Assembly (NCBI RefSeq): GCF_000799715.1
Contig: NZ_JUHG01000018.1
Coordinates: forward strand, 186,001 to 250,000
Source: Martinezella rhizogenes
Lineage (GTDB): Bacteria; Pseudomonadota; Alphaproteobacteria; Rhizobiales; Rhizobiaceae
Length of the DNA: 64,000 nt
Direction: 5' to 3'
In this document: in pieces, positions 8,738 through 17,379 of the stretch
Layout of the letters: the number at the start of each line of letters is the position of its first letter
Position numbering within the stretch: the stretch's first letter is position 1
Position numbers and translations under genes: made by a program
The notes under the pieces: model-generated
Databases searched by the model: none
What the model saw: only the letters and a program-made list of their open reading frames with translations
Told to the model about the DNA's origin: nothing

Positions 8738-9130
8738 ATGCGAACGATCACCAGGTCGATGGCTATTGCTGGTTTCGGCCTATTGCTGGCCGCAAGTGCG
8801 GTCATGCCCGCCAGCGCCATCACCATGCCCGCGCTCTCTGTGCCGCAGCAGCAGTCCGACATCATTCAGGTTCACGGACATGGCCACCGGCACAGCCACA
8901 ACCATTGGCGCGGCGGCCACAAACGTCACGGTTTCGACGGTTATTATGACGATGACTCAGATAGCGGCGTGCTGTTCAAGTCCTTCGTGACCGGCACGCT
9001 GTTCTACAGGCAGCACATGCAAGGCTATTACGACAGTCGTGGGCGGGCCTGCGCCAGCCGCTACCAATCCTACCGACCTTCGGACAACACATATCAGCCA
9101 AGCCACGGGCCGCGCCGGGAATGCAGGTGA
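8738..9130 (+). CDS. BA14K-like secreted protein
   Basis: A 130-residue protein with a signal peptide (MRTITRSMAIAGFGLLLAASAVMPASA) and a very His-rich segment (HGHGHRHSHNHWRGGHKRHG, about residues 47-66), followed by an acidic YYDDDSDSG patch. The C-terminal module RACASRYQSYRPSDNTYQP ending in PRREC is the BA14K signature, named after an immunoreactive Brucella protein. The His cluster could bind metal; this is inference. AAGGAG precedes the ATG at 8738. The function of BA14K proteins in rhizobia is unclear. Confidence 0.8.
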   Translation: MRTITRSMAIAGFGLLLAASAVMPASAITMPALSVPQQQSDIIQVHGHGHRHSHNHWRGGHKRHGFDGYYDDDSDSGVLFKSFVTGTLFYRQHMQGYYDSRGRACASRYQSYRPSDNTYQPSHGPRRECR

Positions 9131-9245
9131 GCGAAAGAGCGAGGATTTTTCTCGCCCAGGCCGCCATTTTTCCACCGAGCTGCGATTTTACCCCTTGCGC
9201 TGCCATGGCTGACGGACTAATGCAATCAGGCCTTTTTAGGCAGGT

Positions 9246-9322
<77 letters not shown>

Positions 9323-9359
9323 TTTATCTCCTTGAACTCCCAATCAAATTCTCACTGAT

Positions 9360-10067
9360 TTAGCCGCACCAGGATGCGGTTTGTCCCGTCCAGCGGCGGG
9401 CCAGGCCTTCGGCTACCAGTTGATCGCCGATGGAGCGGCCGGCGCGCATGGCGATGCGGAATTTGCCGCCATGTTGATCTTCGCCGCGGGCACTGCCGGA
9501 GAGTGCGAACGTGCCGTCGTTGAGCAGGGTCTGTAGCCGCAGTTTTGCCGCGGCGCCTTTTTGCCGTTCGCCGCCGCAGCGCGATGGATCGGCATCCGGC
9601 ACATCGATGTCCGCCAGGCGGATTTTGACCCCGTTCTGCCAGAAGGTATTACCGTCGACGACGCAGTTGGCGCCCGTCGTGCCGCCGCACAGTCCGAATC
9701 GGCCGCCACTCTCGCGGGCAGGGGCAGAGGCGAGAACCGGAGCCGCGCGCTCCGTCGGCAAGGAGACGGGGATGGCATTGGGCGGAACAGGCATTGTCGT
9801 ATCCGGACGCTCGGGGACGACGACCGCCGTCTTGACCTTCGGTCTTGCAGCCGGTGTCGGCGCTGCCTGTACCGCCGCCTCTGTCACCTGCGATACATGC
9901 CGGGCGCCAGTGGCGCCAGCATTGGCCAGCAGCGCCGGCATTTCTCGCCGGTGTTCATAGGCGAAAATGCCGGCCACTGCGGCGAGGCCCACCGTGCCCC
10001 ATAGCCACATCGAATTGCCCGCTTTGGACTGTGGCTTGCGCCGCGTGCGTCGTTTCGCTTTTGCCAT
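9360..10067 (-). CDS. Membrane-anchored thermonuclease (SNase-like) family protein
   Basis: The 235-residue protein starts with a basic stretch (MAKAKRRTRRK), then one transmembrane helix (about 20-36), a proline-rich linker (about 70-120) and a C-terminal SNase-like domain (about 124-235). The domain keeps the IRLADIDVPD strand with Arg150. However, the usual PE pair is PD (Asp158), and the usual Y-G-R is HGGK (Lys202). Two of the three staphylococcal nuclease catalytic positions are therefore conservatively changed, so activity is uncertain. Four Cys in the domain may form disulfides in the periplasm. GAGGGATGA precedes the ATG at 10067. Confidence 0.75.
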   Translation of the reverse strand: MAKAKRRTRRKPQSKAGNSMWLWGTVGLAAVAGIFAYEHRREMPALLANAGATGARHVSQVTEAAVQAAPTPAARPKVKTAVVVPERPDTTMPVPPNAIPVSLPTERAAPVLASAPARESGGRFGLCGGTTGANCVVDGNTFWQNGVKIRLADIDVPDADPSRCGGERQKGAAAKLRLQTLLNDGTFALSGSARGEDQHGGKFRIAMRAGRSIGDQLVAEGLARRWTGQTASWCG

Positions 10068-10280
10068 GGTGTCATCCCTCAATTGCGGGGGGATTATCGC
10101 CGCGATTTCTTACCGATCCGTTGGCTTTTCGATTGTTGGTGCCGGGCATCTGACAAATTGCAATGCCTTCCTTGCCAAGCCCCCGGGCAGGGCGCATAGT
10201 TATTTTCGATATCGCCGGTTATAAAGCGGGCTCCGGCGAGTGTGTTGGCGTGCTTCTGCCCGGCGGACGAGGCGGCGCGT

Positions 10281-10493
10281 ATGTTGGAAACCTCCATCCA
10301 TCCCCAGGATTTACCCCTGTTTTCGGACGATCTGGATCGTTTGGAGAAGGTGCTGGATGCTGTTTGCAAGGATCGTGGGATCGATCATCGCGGCCCGGAA
10401 GCCGAACGCCTCGGCGCGCTGATCATCCAGCTCTATCGCCAGGGCGTGAAGGACGACGCGAAGCTTATCGCGCTTGCGCGAGCCTATCTCTGA
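10281..10493 (+). CDS. Small conserved hypothetical protein
   Basis: A 70-residue acidic protein starting MLETSIHPQDLP, all helical in appearance, with a central ERLGALIIQLYRQGVKDD segment. There is no signal peptide or metal site. A GAGG site lies about 9 bases upstream of the ATG. I recall similar short proteins as rhizobial hypotheticals, but the function is unknown. Codon use looks like that of its neighbours, which supports a real gene. Confidence 0.55.
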   Translation: MLETSIHPQDLPLFSDDLDRLEKVLDAVCKDRGIDHRGPEAERLGALIIQLYRQGVKDDAKLIALARAYL

Positions 10494-10717
10494 CATTTTC
10501 GGCGTTTTCGCCGCCGGTGATTTAATCGATTTAAGCTGATTTCACATAGCAGCAATGATGCATTGTGCCTATTCGAATCCCGTTTATCGCCCTATATTTG
10601 CTGCATCGCACAAATAGAGTCGAATTGCTCGATGCCGACCCCTAGGGGACGAAGTGCGGTCGACGCCCGCCAAACAAAATCAACAATGGCGGGCGCGGAT
10701 AATTTGAAAGGTCTAGG

Positions 10718-11734
10718 ATGAATTTCAAGGTTCCGAGCCGGCTCCGCCGTTTGCTCGTCGATTCCGTCGAGTTGCCACAGCTCAAGTTCCCAGTAACGAG
10801 ACCGCAGTCGCAACCGACGCGCCAGCGTGTATCGACGCAGCTCGTGCCGCAGAGCCTGACGGAGGTCTTGTGGTTCGGGCGTAATCCGGGCGATCTGCGC
10901 ATGCTGGAATATGTGCCGCCGGGCGTCGAAGGCCCGATGCCGCTCGTCGTCGTTCTGCACGGCTGTCAACAGAATGCCGAGGATTTCGACCGCGCCAGCG
11001 GTTGGACGGCCTTGGCGCGCAAGCATGGCTTCGCCGTGCTTTATGCCGAGCAGAAGCCCTTCAACAATCCCAATCTCTGTTTCAACTGGTTCCGCCCGAG
11101 TTCGGTAACGCGCGATCGTGGCGAACTGGGTTCGATTCGCGAGATGATCGATTTCAGCTGTCGGCTGCACAAGATCGACGACAAGAGGATTTTCGTCATG
11201 GGCCTCTCGGCCGGTGGCGCGATGGCGTCGGCGCTGCTTGCCACTTATCCGGAACTGTTCGCCGCCGGCGCCATTATCGGCGGCCTGCCCTTTGGTGCCG
11301 CTCGCGATGCCATGTCGGCGCTGGATGTCATGAGAAGGGGCTCCGCGCGTCCCGCCGAAAAATGGGCGGAGCTCGTCCGCGAAGTCTCGCCGGATGCCGC
11401 GCGCTTTCCCTCGGTCTCCATCTGGCATGGATCTGACGACGGCACCGTCTCATACGCCAATGCCGAAGCGTCGGTGGCGCAGTGGCTGGCGGTGCATGAG
11501 CGTCCGCAGACAAAGGGCCGGTTGCGCCTGTTCGACGGCGGCGAGCGCCGCGAATGGCGTGGCGACCACGGCGACGTGGTGGTGTCACTGGTAACCTTGA
11601 ATGATTTCGGTCATGGCCTGCCGGTCCGGTCCACGGTCGCGGGCAGGGAGCCGGCCAACGATACCGAGCGCTTCATCCTGTCGGCAGCTATCTCCGCGCC
11701 GGAGCAACTCGTTCAAAGCTGGAAGCTAGCGTAA
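10718..11734 (+). CDS. PHB/PHA depolymerase-like esterase (alpha/beta hydrolase)
   Basis: A 338-residue alpha/beta hydrolase of the short-chain PHA depolymerase (LpqC-like) family, which also includes feruloyl and acetyl-xylan esterases. The oxyanion segment VVLHGCQQN lies at about residues 78-86, the nucleophile elbow GLSAGG has Ser164, the likely acid is Asp240 or Asp241 in HGSDDGT, and the catalytic His is His299 in DFGHGLPVR. No signal peptide is seen, so it is probably cytoplasmic. The substrate could be stored polyhydroxyalkanoate oligomers or another ester. It stands alone, convergent with the HTH gene. Confidence 0.85.
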   Translation: MNFKVPSRLRRLLVDSVELPQLKFPVTRPQSQPTRQRVSTQLVPQSLTEVLWFGRNPGDLRMLEYVPPGVEGPMPLVVVLHGCQQNAEDFDRASGWTALARKHGFAVLYAEQKPFNNPNLCFNWFRPSSVTRDRGELGSIREMIDFSCRLHKIDDKRIFVMGLSAGGAMASALLATYPELFAAGAIIGGLPFGAARDAMSALDVMRRGSARPAEKWAELVREVSPDAARFPSVSIWHGSDDGTVSYANAEASVAQWLAVHERPQTKGRLRLFDGGERREWRGDHGDVVVSLVTLNDFGHGLPVRSTVAGREPANDTERFILSAAISAPEQLVQSWKLA

Positions 11735-11736
11735 GG

Positions 11737-12027
11737 CTAGTCGTCGTTGGTGGCATTCAGGTTTTCCGGCCGGGTGCCGCCGTTTTCCGCCCAATGCTTG
11801 AAGCGGATACCGGCGCCGCCGTTTCCGTCGCTGCCGTTGGCGAGGAACAGGACGCCACGAGCTTCAAGGGCCAAGCGTAGCGCGACAAGCGATTTGGCGT
11901 CCGCTGAACTGACATCCGTTTCCAGCGTTTTAATCGTCGCCAGGGGAAGCTTGCTTTCGGCGGCAAGCGCCTCTGGTGTCAGTCCGAGCATGGCGCGTGC
12001 GCCACGGAGTTGCGCTGAAGTGATCAT
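11737..12027 (-). CDS. Small XRE-type helix-turn-helix protein
   Basis: A 96-residue protein whose first 60 residues form a Cro/C1-like HTH (QLRGARAMLGLTPEALAA, then LPLATIKTLE as recognition helix). The rest is a short glycine-rich tail with GIRFKHWAENGG. It is the kind of stand-alone XRE repressor common in rhizobia. Its stop lies 2 bases from the stop of the convergent esterase gene. There is no toxin or phage neighbour; targets are unknown. Confidence 0.82.
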   Translation of the reverse strand: MITSAQLRGARAMLGLTPEALAAESKLPLATIKTLETDVSSADAKSLVALRLALEARGVLFLANGSDGNGGAGIRFKHWAENGGTRPENLNATNDD

Positions 12028-12121
12028 GGTTGAAATTTAGCGCAAAATCCCGAAAATCGGAACTGATTTCGGATGGAATTCACCTGCAGACTTAAATGCG
12101 ATAGCGTTTTTCGCGCATCCT

Positions 12122-13327
12122 TCAGGAGGCGCTGCGCAGCAGGAGTTTTTCCTGTCTCCGCAGTGGCGCAGGCGCGCGATAGCCGAGCAGTTCGAAATAG
12201 ATTTCCTCCGTCGCGTCGGCCATGCCGGCGAGCGTATAGCCATCCTTGCGCTGCCGGGCCTCGACGGTGAAGTTTCCAAGCAATTTCGGGTCGGCAAAGC
12301 GCCGCATCGCCATCGCCAGTTCCGAGGGATTGTCGCTGTTGGCGACGATATAGCCGTTGCGGCCGGGCTCGATCACCGTGCGCGCGCCGCCGACATCGGT
12401 CAGAAGCAGCGGCTTGCCGCCGGCCGCAGCCTCCAGCATGACATAGGACATCGCCTCGTAACGGCTGGGCATGACGACGACGTCGAAGGCGTCGATGGCG
12501 GCGGCGCCGGGGATTGCATCATCGAGATGGGCGCGATCTTCAAGGCCGGCGGCCCTGATCATGCACTGGACCTTGTCAGCCAGTTCGCCGACCCCGATCA
12601 TCAGCAGATGCGCTCGCGGCAAGTCCCTGGCGATACGGGCAAAGGCCTCGACAAGTCGCTCCGGTGCCTTCTGCCGTGTCAGTCGGCCGACGAAACCGAA
12701 GAGCAGGGCGTCCTGCGGTATGCCATAGCGCGCCCGGATGGCGGCGCGTTGTCCTGATGGCGGCGCGCTGACGCCATTGACGACGATGCGCAGGCGGGCC
12801 TCCGGAATGCCCAGCGATCGCGCGTGGTCATATTCATCGCGGGACACGCAGATCAGGCGGTCGGACAGCCGGCTGCCGAGCAGCCGCTCGATTCCGCCAT
12901 AGATCGTCCGGCCCTTGGAACCCAGCGTCGGGTCCATGGTGCGGAAGGCATGCGGCGTGTAGATGACCGGGACATGCGGGCCTGGAAGCCGCAGGCGCGT
13001 CAGCGCGCCCGCCTTGGAGCTGTGACCATGGATCAGATGGAACGGTCCGTGCCGTGCAACAACCCGGCGAATGTTCCACCATGCGGCAAGATCCCAAGGG
13101 CCCGGCGCGCGCCGCATGGCGAGCGGAATGACGCTATCGAGACCCATGCCCTCCAGCTCCGCGACGAAGGCGGCTTCGGCGCGCAGCGGCGAATAGACCG
13201 CCGTCACCGAATGACCCCGGTGCTGCATGGCGCGGCAAAGGTCGAGGAAATGCCGCCCGGAGCCGCCGCCGCTCGGTTCGAGGACTTGCAGCAACGACAG
13301 GCGTTTGACGGCGACATTGATGTTCAT
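12122..13327 (-). CDS. Glycosyltransferase family 4 protein of the exopolysaccharide locus
   Basis: A 401-residue GT-B fold enzyme. The N-terminal acceptor domain starts with LLQVLEPSGGGSGRHFLDL, and the C-terminal donor domain begins near FGFVGRLTRQKAPERLVEAF. The nucleotide-sugar site MPSRYEAMSYVMLEAAAGG contains the EX7E motif. It transfers a sugar to the growing lipid-linked repeat at the cytoplasmic face. The start at 13327 overlaps the stop of the polymerase gene by 4 bases, so it is the last gene of a leftward operon. The frame is open far upstream, but that part lies over the neighbour in another frame. Sugar and linkage are unknown. Confidence 0.88.
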   Translation of the reverse strand: MNINVAVKRLSLLQVLEPSGGGSGRHFLDLCRAMQHRGHSVTAVYSPLRAEAAFVAELEGMGLDSVIPLAMRRAPGPWDLAAWWNIRRVVARHGPFHLIHGHSSKAGALTRLRLPGPHVPVIYTPHAFRTMDPTLGSKGRTIYGGIERLLGSRLSDRLICVSRDEYDHARSLGIPEARLRIVVNGVSAPPSGQRAAIRARYGIPQDALLFGFVGRLTRQKAPERLVEAFARIARDLPRAHLLMIGVGELADKVQCMIRAAGLEDRAHLDDAIPGAAAIDAFDVVVMPSRYEAMSYVMLEAAAGGKPLLLTDVGGARTVIEPGRNGYIVANSDNPSELAMAMRRFADPKLLGNFTVEARQRKDGYTLAGMADATEEIYFELLGYRAPAPLRRQEKLLLRSAS

Positions 13328-14586
13328 GGTGTCGCTTCCCTTCGAGACAGGCCAAGCTGATGATGTTGCTCCAGTGCCCCGCAGCCCCAGACGATACCGA
13401 TCAGCATGTAGAGATGGCGCCAATGGTCGGTGTCGATGACGTTGCCGATGCCGACATGGCCGAGAATGACGATCCAGGCGATCATCAGATAGGGCTGCCA
13501 GGGCCGCTCCTTCAAAAGGTTGCGAAAGCCGATATAGATGGTCCAGCAGATCATGCTGACCCAGCAGAAGAAGCCGAGCCAGCCATAGGTGGTCAGCGAT
13601 TTCAGCCAGATATTGTGTTCGTCCTCGCGAAAGAGGGTGGAGAACACCAGCGGCCCGATGCCGAGCGGCCGTTCCATCGACATCATGAAGCCGAGGCGAT
13701 GCCGCTCGAAGCGACCGAGATGGCCGCCGTCGTAATCCTGTACGAGCTGCGTGCGGGTCGAGAACAGGTCGCTGACCTGGTGGAATTGCAGCGCGACGAT
13801 CAGCACGGCGACCATGAGAACGATCGCCGTCAGCGACATCACGAGGATGCGCAGCCGAAAGGCATTGCTGCGGTGCTTCAGCAGCATGCAGAAGATCAGC
13901 ATCACCGAGGCGAAGCCGAACAGTGCCCAGGCGGCACGCGAGAAGGAGAGAAAGATGCCGAAAGCCAGAACGATGAGGCAGAGCGCCTTGATCGGCGCCT
14001 TCTTGAGATCGCCGATCAAGATGCCGTGCATGAGGAAGATGGTCGGTGTCACCAGGTAGGGACCGAAGACATTCGGGTCCTGGAAGGCGCCCATGGCACG
14101 GTCGTAGCGAGTGAAAATCCCGAAGCCCGGAACGGCGTGGAAATAGCCGAGGATGCCGAGGCTTGCCGTGATCAGCGCGGCCACGACCCAGGTGTTGAAG
14201 ATCAGCTTCAGCCGTTTTTCGCTGTCCTCGATGATGGCGGCGTAGAAGACGGCGCTCAGCGCCAGGAAGGTGGAGACCGCGATATAGACCGGCCCGTCGA
14301 GATGGTCGCTGGCGCCGAGATCGCGCATCTGCGTCAGCGACAGCATGCCACCGACATTGAAGGCAAGGAAAAGAGCCAGAAGCGGTGCGGTGCTGCGCGA
14401 GATTTTCAGCCCAAGAAGAAACCAGACGCCGATGAGAAAGGCGAGCCACAGTTCATAGGGCGCGGGTTCGGCGATGACGAAGCCCGACAGGAACACCCCG
14501 AAGGCGACGCAAGCCGTGCCGATCAGCCGGAACGTGGCAAGCTGCGGCCGCTCGACGCGCTGGTATGGGAGGTCGATCGCGGTCAA
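13324..14586 (-). CDS. O-antigen ligase/polymerase (Wzy_C-like) membrane protein
   Basis: A 420-residue integral membrane protein with about 10-12 hydrophobic segments and a large periplasmic loop around residues 235-300 (TRTQLVQDYDGGHLGRFERHRLG), followed by PLGIGPLVF and DEHNIWLKSLTTYGWLG. That pattern is the Wzy_C/ExoQ signature. Such proteins polymerise lipid-linked repeat units in the periplasm or ligate them to an acceptor. It overlaps both neighbours by 4 bases, so it is tightly coupled in translation with the sugar-phosphate transferase and the GT4 gene. Polymerase is the likelier role given the Wza/Wzc partners nearby. Confidence 0.85.
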   Translation of the reverse strand: MTAIDLPYQRVERPQLATFRLIGTACVAFGVFLSGFVIAEPAPYELWLAFLIGVWFLLGLKISRSTAPLLALFLAFNVGGMLSLTQMRDLGASDHLDGPVYIAVSTFLALSAVFYAAIIEDSEKRLKLIFNTWVVAALITASLGILGYFHAVPGFGIFTRYDRAMGAFQDPNVFGPYLVTPTIFLMHGILIGDLKKAPIKALCLIVLAFGIFLSFSRAAWALFGFASVMLIFCMLLKHRSNAFRLRILVMSLTAIVLMVAVLIVALQFHQVSDLFSTRTQLVQDYDGGHLGRFERHRLGFMMSMERPLGIGPLVFSTLFREDEHNIWLKSLTTYGWLGFFCWVSMICWTIYIGFRNLLKERPWQPYLMIAWIVILGHVGIGNVIDTDHWRHLYMLIGIVWGCGALEQHHQLGLSRREATP

Positions 14587-16145
14587 TAGGCGTTTTCCGT
14601 GTTCAGAAGACGGAAGGGCGTCAGGAACAGGATCTTTAGATCGAAGAACAGCGACCAGTTCTCGATGTAATAGAGGTCATAGGCCGTGCGGAACTTGATC
14701 TTGTCGTCGCTGTCGATCTCGCCGCGCCAGCCGTTGATCTGCGCCCAGCCGGTGACGCCGGGCTTGACGCGATGGCGGGCGAAATAGCCTTCGACCACGT
14801 CGGAATAGGTGCGGTTGTGGCTTGCCGCCAGCACGGCATGCGGGCGCGGCCCGACGAGCGACAGGTTGCCGAGCAGCACATTGAAAAGCTGCGGCAGCTC
14901 GTCGACCGAGGTCTTGCGGATGAAGCGGCCGACCGGTGTGACGCGAGGATCATTCTTGGTGACCGCGTTGCGGGCCGTCGGATCGCTCATATGCGTGTAC
15001 ATCGAGCGGAACTTGAGGACCTTGATGATCTCGTTGTTGAAGCCGTGACGCTTCTGCATGAAGAAGATCGGCCCCTTCGAGGTCGTCTTCACCGCGATAG
15101 CGGCGGCAAGCATGATCGGCCAGAGGAGGAGAAGCGCGAAGACGCTGAAGAAAACATCGAAAATGCGCTTGGCGACACCATCCCAGTCACGGATCGGCTT
15201 GTTGAAGATGTCGAGCATCGGCACCGCGCCGACATGCGAATAGGCGCGCGGGCGGAAGCGCAGCTTGTTGGCATGCGCCGCCAGACGGATATCGGCGGGC
15301 AGTACCCAGAGCATCTTCAAGAGTTGCAGGATGCGGTCTTCTGCGCTCATCGGCAGCGCGATGATCAACATGTCGACCCGGGTGAGCCGGGCGAATTCGA
15401 CCAGCTCGGGGACGGTGCCGAGTTTCGGATAGCCTGCGATCATGACCGGAGAGCGCTTCTCGCCGCGATCGTCGAAGATGCCGCAGATGCGGATATCGTT
15501 GTCGGGCTGGTGCTCGAGCGCGCGGATCAGTTCCTTGGCCGGCTCGCCGCCGCCGACGATGACCGCGCGCCGCTCCATGATGCCGTTGCGGGCCCAGTGG
15601 CGAATGCCATAGGCGAACATCAGGCGCGCGGCGACAAGGAAAACCGCGCCGGCGGCAAGCCAGGTGGCAAGAAGGCGGACAGAATGGATGCCATTGACAT
15701 CGAAGGTGAGGAGAGCAACGGCGACCACCGCGAATGCGATCACCCACGGCAGCAGGATACGCGGCAGGAAACGGTGCGGCATGCGCAGCACCGGGATTTG
15801 ATAGGCGTCGGCCACCTGCAGAAAGATGACGGCGAGCGCGCTGAGCGAGATGGTTACGGCTGCCTTTGCCAGGAAGGAATGATCGCCCGGTGCTGTCAGG
15901 AAGAGGAGAACCGCAAGCCCGACGGCGAGCAGCGACAGGAACTCGAAGAGCCGGTACTGGCCGATGACGATCGCCGGCGTCTGATTGCCTTCGCGAAACT
16001 GCTCGGCGATCTGGCGGGCATAGGCGTTGATGTCGCCGGACAGCTTATCGCCGCCCATTTCCTCGGCGCTACGGGCGCGGATTTCCGAAACCTGCTTGCG
16101 AATATGGTCCAAATCAAATTGCTTGGACTTCTCGATGGGGTTCAT
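14583..16145 (-). CDS. Undecaprenyl-phosphate sugar-1-phosphate transferase (WcaJ/HfsE/UppE-like)
   Basis: A 520-residue polyisoprenyl-phosphate hexose-1-phosphate transferase that loads the first sugar onto undecaprenyl phosphate. It has a cytoplasmic N-terminus, four membrane helices (about residues 70-200), a Rossmann-like domain (AVIVGGGEPAKELIRAL), a fifth hydrophobic segment, and a C-terminal catalytic domain with KVLKFRSMYTH, DELPQLFNVL and LSLVGPRPH. These are the hallmarks of the family. It starts the pathway served by the downstream GT and polymerase genes and overlaps the latter by 4 bases. By layout it corresponds to UppE of Agrobacterium; that equivalence is inferred. Confidence 0.92.
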   Translation of the reverse strand: MNPIEKSKQFDLDHIRKQVSEIRARSAEEMGGDKLSGDINAYARQIAEQFREGNQTPAIVIGQYRLFEFLSLLAVGLAVLLFLTAPGDHSFLAKAAVTISLSALAVIFLQVADAYQIPVLRMPHRFLPRILLPWVIAFAVVAVALLTFDVNGIHSVRLLATWLAAGAVFLVAARLMFAYGIRHWARNGIMERRAVIVGGGEPAKELIRALEHQPDNDIRICGIFDDRGEKRSPVMIAGYPKLGTVPELVEFARLTRVDMLIIALPMSAEDRILQLLKMLWVLPADIRLAAHANKLRFRPRAYSHVGAVPMLDIFNKPIRDWDGVAKRIFDVFFSVFALLLLWPIMLAAAIAVKTTSKGPIFFMQKRHGFNNEIIKVLKFRSMYTHMSDPTARNAVTKNDPRVTPVGRFIRKTSVDELPQLFNVLLGNLSLVGPRPHAVLAASHNRTYSDVVEGYFARHRVKPGVTGWAQINGWRGEIDSDDKIKFRTAYDLYYIENWSLFFDLKILFLTPFRLLNTENAY

Positions 16146-16221
16146 GGCAATTCATCCGATCGTTACCGGATATCGCCTAGCAGGTATGAGCTAAGAAACG
16201 CTTACAACACTTGTTTGTATT

Positions 16222-17370
16222 CTAACGTTCGGCGTCTGGTCCAAGTATATTGTAATATAGGTTGACAGTATCCCTCGCCATGATCGAGGCTGAAAAAGCC
16301 GAGCGGATTGTGCCGATATCGGGCATGACGCGACGAGCCCAATCGGGCTCGGTGAGGGCCTCGGCCATCACGCGCGAAAGATCGTCTGTATCATCGGGAA
16401 CCGCAAGCGCCGCGCTGTTCTCTCCGAGCGCTTCCGGAATACCGCCGACGCGCGACGCGATCACGGCTTTCTCCGCCGCAAGCGCCTCGAGCACAATATA
16501 GGGCATGGCTTCGGCGCGCGAGGGGACGACGACAGTCTGCGACAGGGCAAACGCGTCCTGCACGCGCATGGCGGGCAACAGGCCAATGCGCTGGCCGAGG
16601 CCGCGCTCGATCATCATCGTCCGGTATTTGTCCCTGTCCGGCCCGTCACCGATCATCAGCGCGGAGAGGGGGCGGCCGATCCGCCGTTCGGTCTTGGCGA
16701 AGGCCTCTACAAACAGGTCGGGACCTTTGAGGTCCCGCAGCATGCCGATATAGACGAAATGGACCGAGTCCGATCGTGTGGGGACGGTCCTGAAGTCACT
16801 GTCGCTGATGCCGTTGTAGATCAGGGCCGTGCGCGTGCGCGGCTTGCCGATCTTGCGCTCGTAACTTCGACGTTCGAAATCACAGATGAAGATCAGCCCG
16901 TCGGTCAGGAATTCCAACAGCCGCTCCAGGCTATGGACCAGAATGCCCTGCGGCGAGGTGCGCGAGAAATGCAGGCTGCCGCCATGCGCTGTGTAGAGGC
17001 GGGCTACGCGATACTTCTTCACCCGCAGGACTGAGCCGATGATGCGCGCAAGCAGGCCGCCCTTGGCGCCATGCCCATGCAGCACATCCGGCCGCAAACT
17101 TTTGATTGTCTTGTAGCTCTTCCAGAGCGTCGTCATATCGGACAGGCTGATATGCCGCCGGATCGGCAGGCGCGTCACGCCGAGCGCGAGGAAGGGCCTG
17201 ACGTCGTCGAACAGCCGGTCCTCATGCGCCCCGCCGGTAAGACTGTCGCAGAGAATACCGACCTGATGTCCCGCCTTGCTCTGCTCCTCCGCCAGATCGC
17301 GGATATGGCGGAAGACCCCGCCGACCGGTGACCTGAAGCAATGGAGGATGCGGAGCGGTTTTGTCATCAT
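16222..17370 (-). CDS. Glycosyltransferase family 4 protein of the exopolysaccharide locus
   Basis: A 382-residue GT-B glycosyltransferase. The N-terminal part has LRILHCFRSPVGGVFRHIRDLAEE and HGHGAKGGLLARI. The C-terminal donor site has VYIGMLRDLKGPDLFVEAF and VVPSRAEAMPYIVLEALAAEKAVIASRVGGIPE, containing EX7E. It begins about 9 bases after the stop of the export lipoprotein gene. It ends 76 bases before the sugar-phosphate transferase gene, so a second promoter may lie in that gap. The specific sugar is unknown. Two start codons in tandem (17370 and 17367) are possible. Confidence 0.88.
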   Translation of the reverse strand: MMTKPLRILHCFRSPVGGVFRHIRDLAEEQSKAGHQVGILCDSLTGGAHEDRLFDDVRPFLALGVTRLPIRRHISLSDMTTLWKSYKTIKSLRPDVLHGHGAKGGLLARIIGSVLRVKKYRVARLYTAHGGSLHFSRTSPQGILVHSLERLLEFLTDGLIFICDFERRSYERKIGKPRTRTALIYNGISDSDFRTVPTRSDSVHFVYIGMLRDLKGPDLFVEAFAKTERRIGRPLSALMIGDGPDRDKYRTMMIERGLGQRIGLLPAMRVQDAFALSQTVVVPSRAEAMPYIVLEALAAEKAVIASRVGGIPEALGENSAALAVPDDTDDLSRVMAEALTEPDWARRVMPDIGTIRSAFSASIMARDTVNLYYNILGPDAER

Positions 17371-17379
17371 CGTGAACGG

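Noticed and set aside
12122..14449. A single 775-codon leftward open frame spanning the GT4 gene and beyond
   Set aside because: Only the part from 13327 downward reads as a glycosyltransferase. The rest lies out of frame over the polymerase gene, whose own frame makes good membrane protein sequence.
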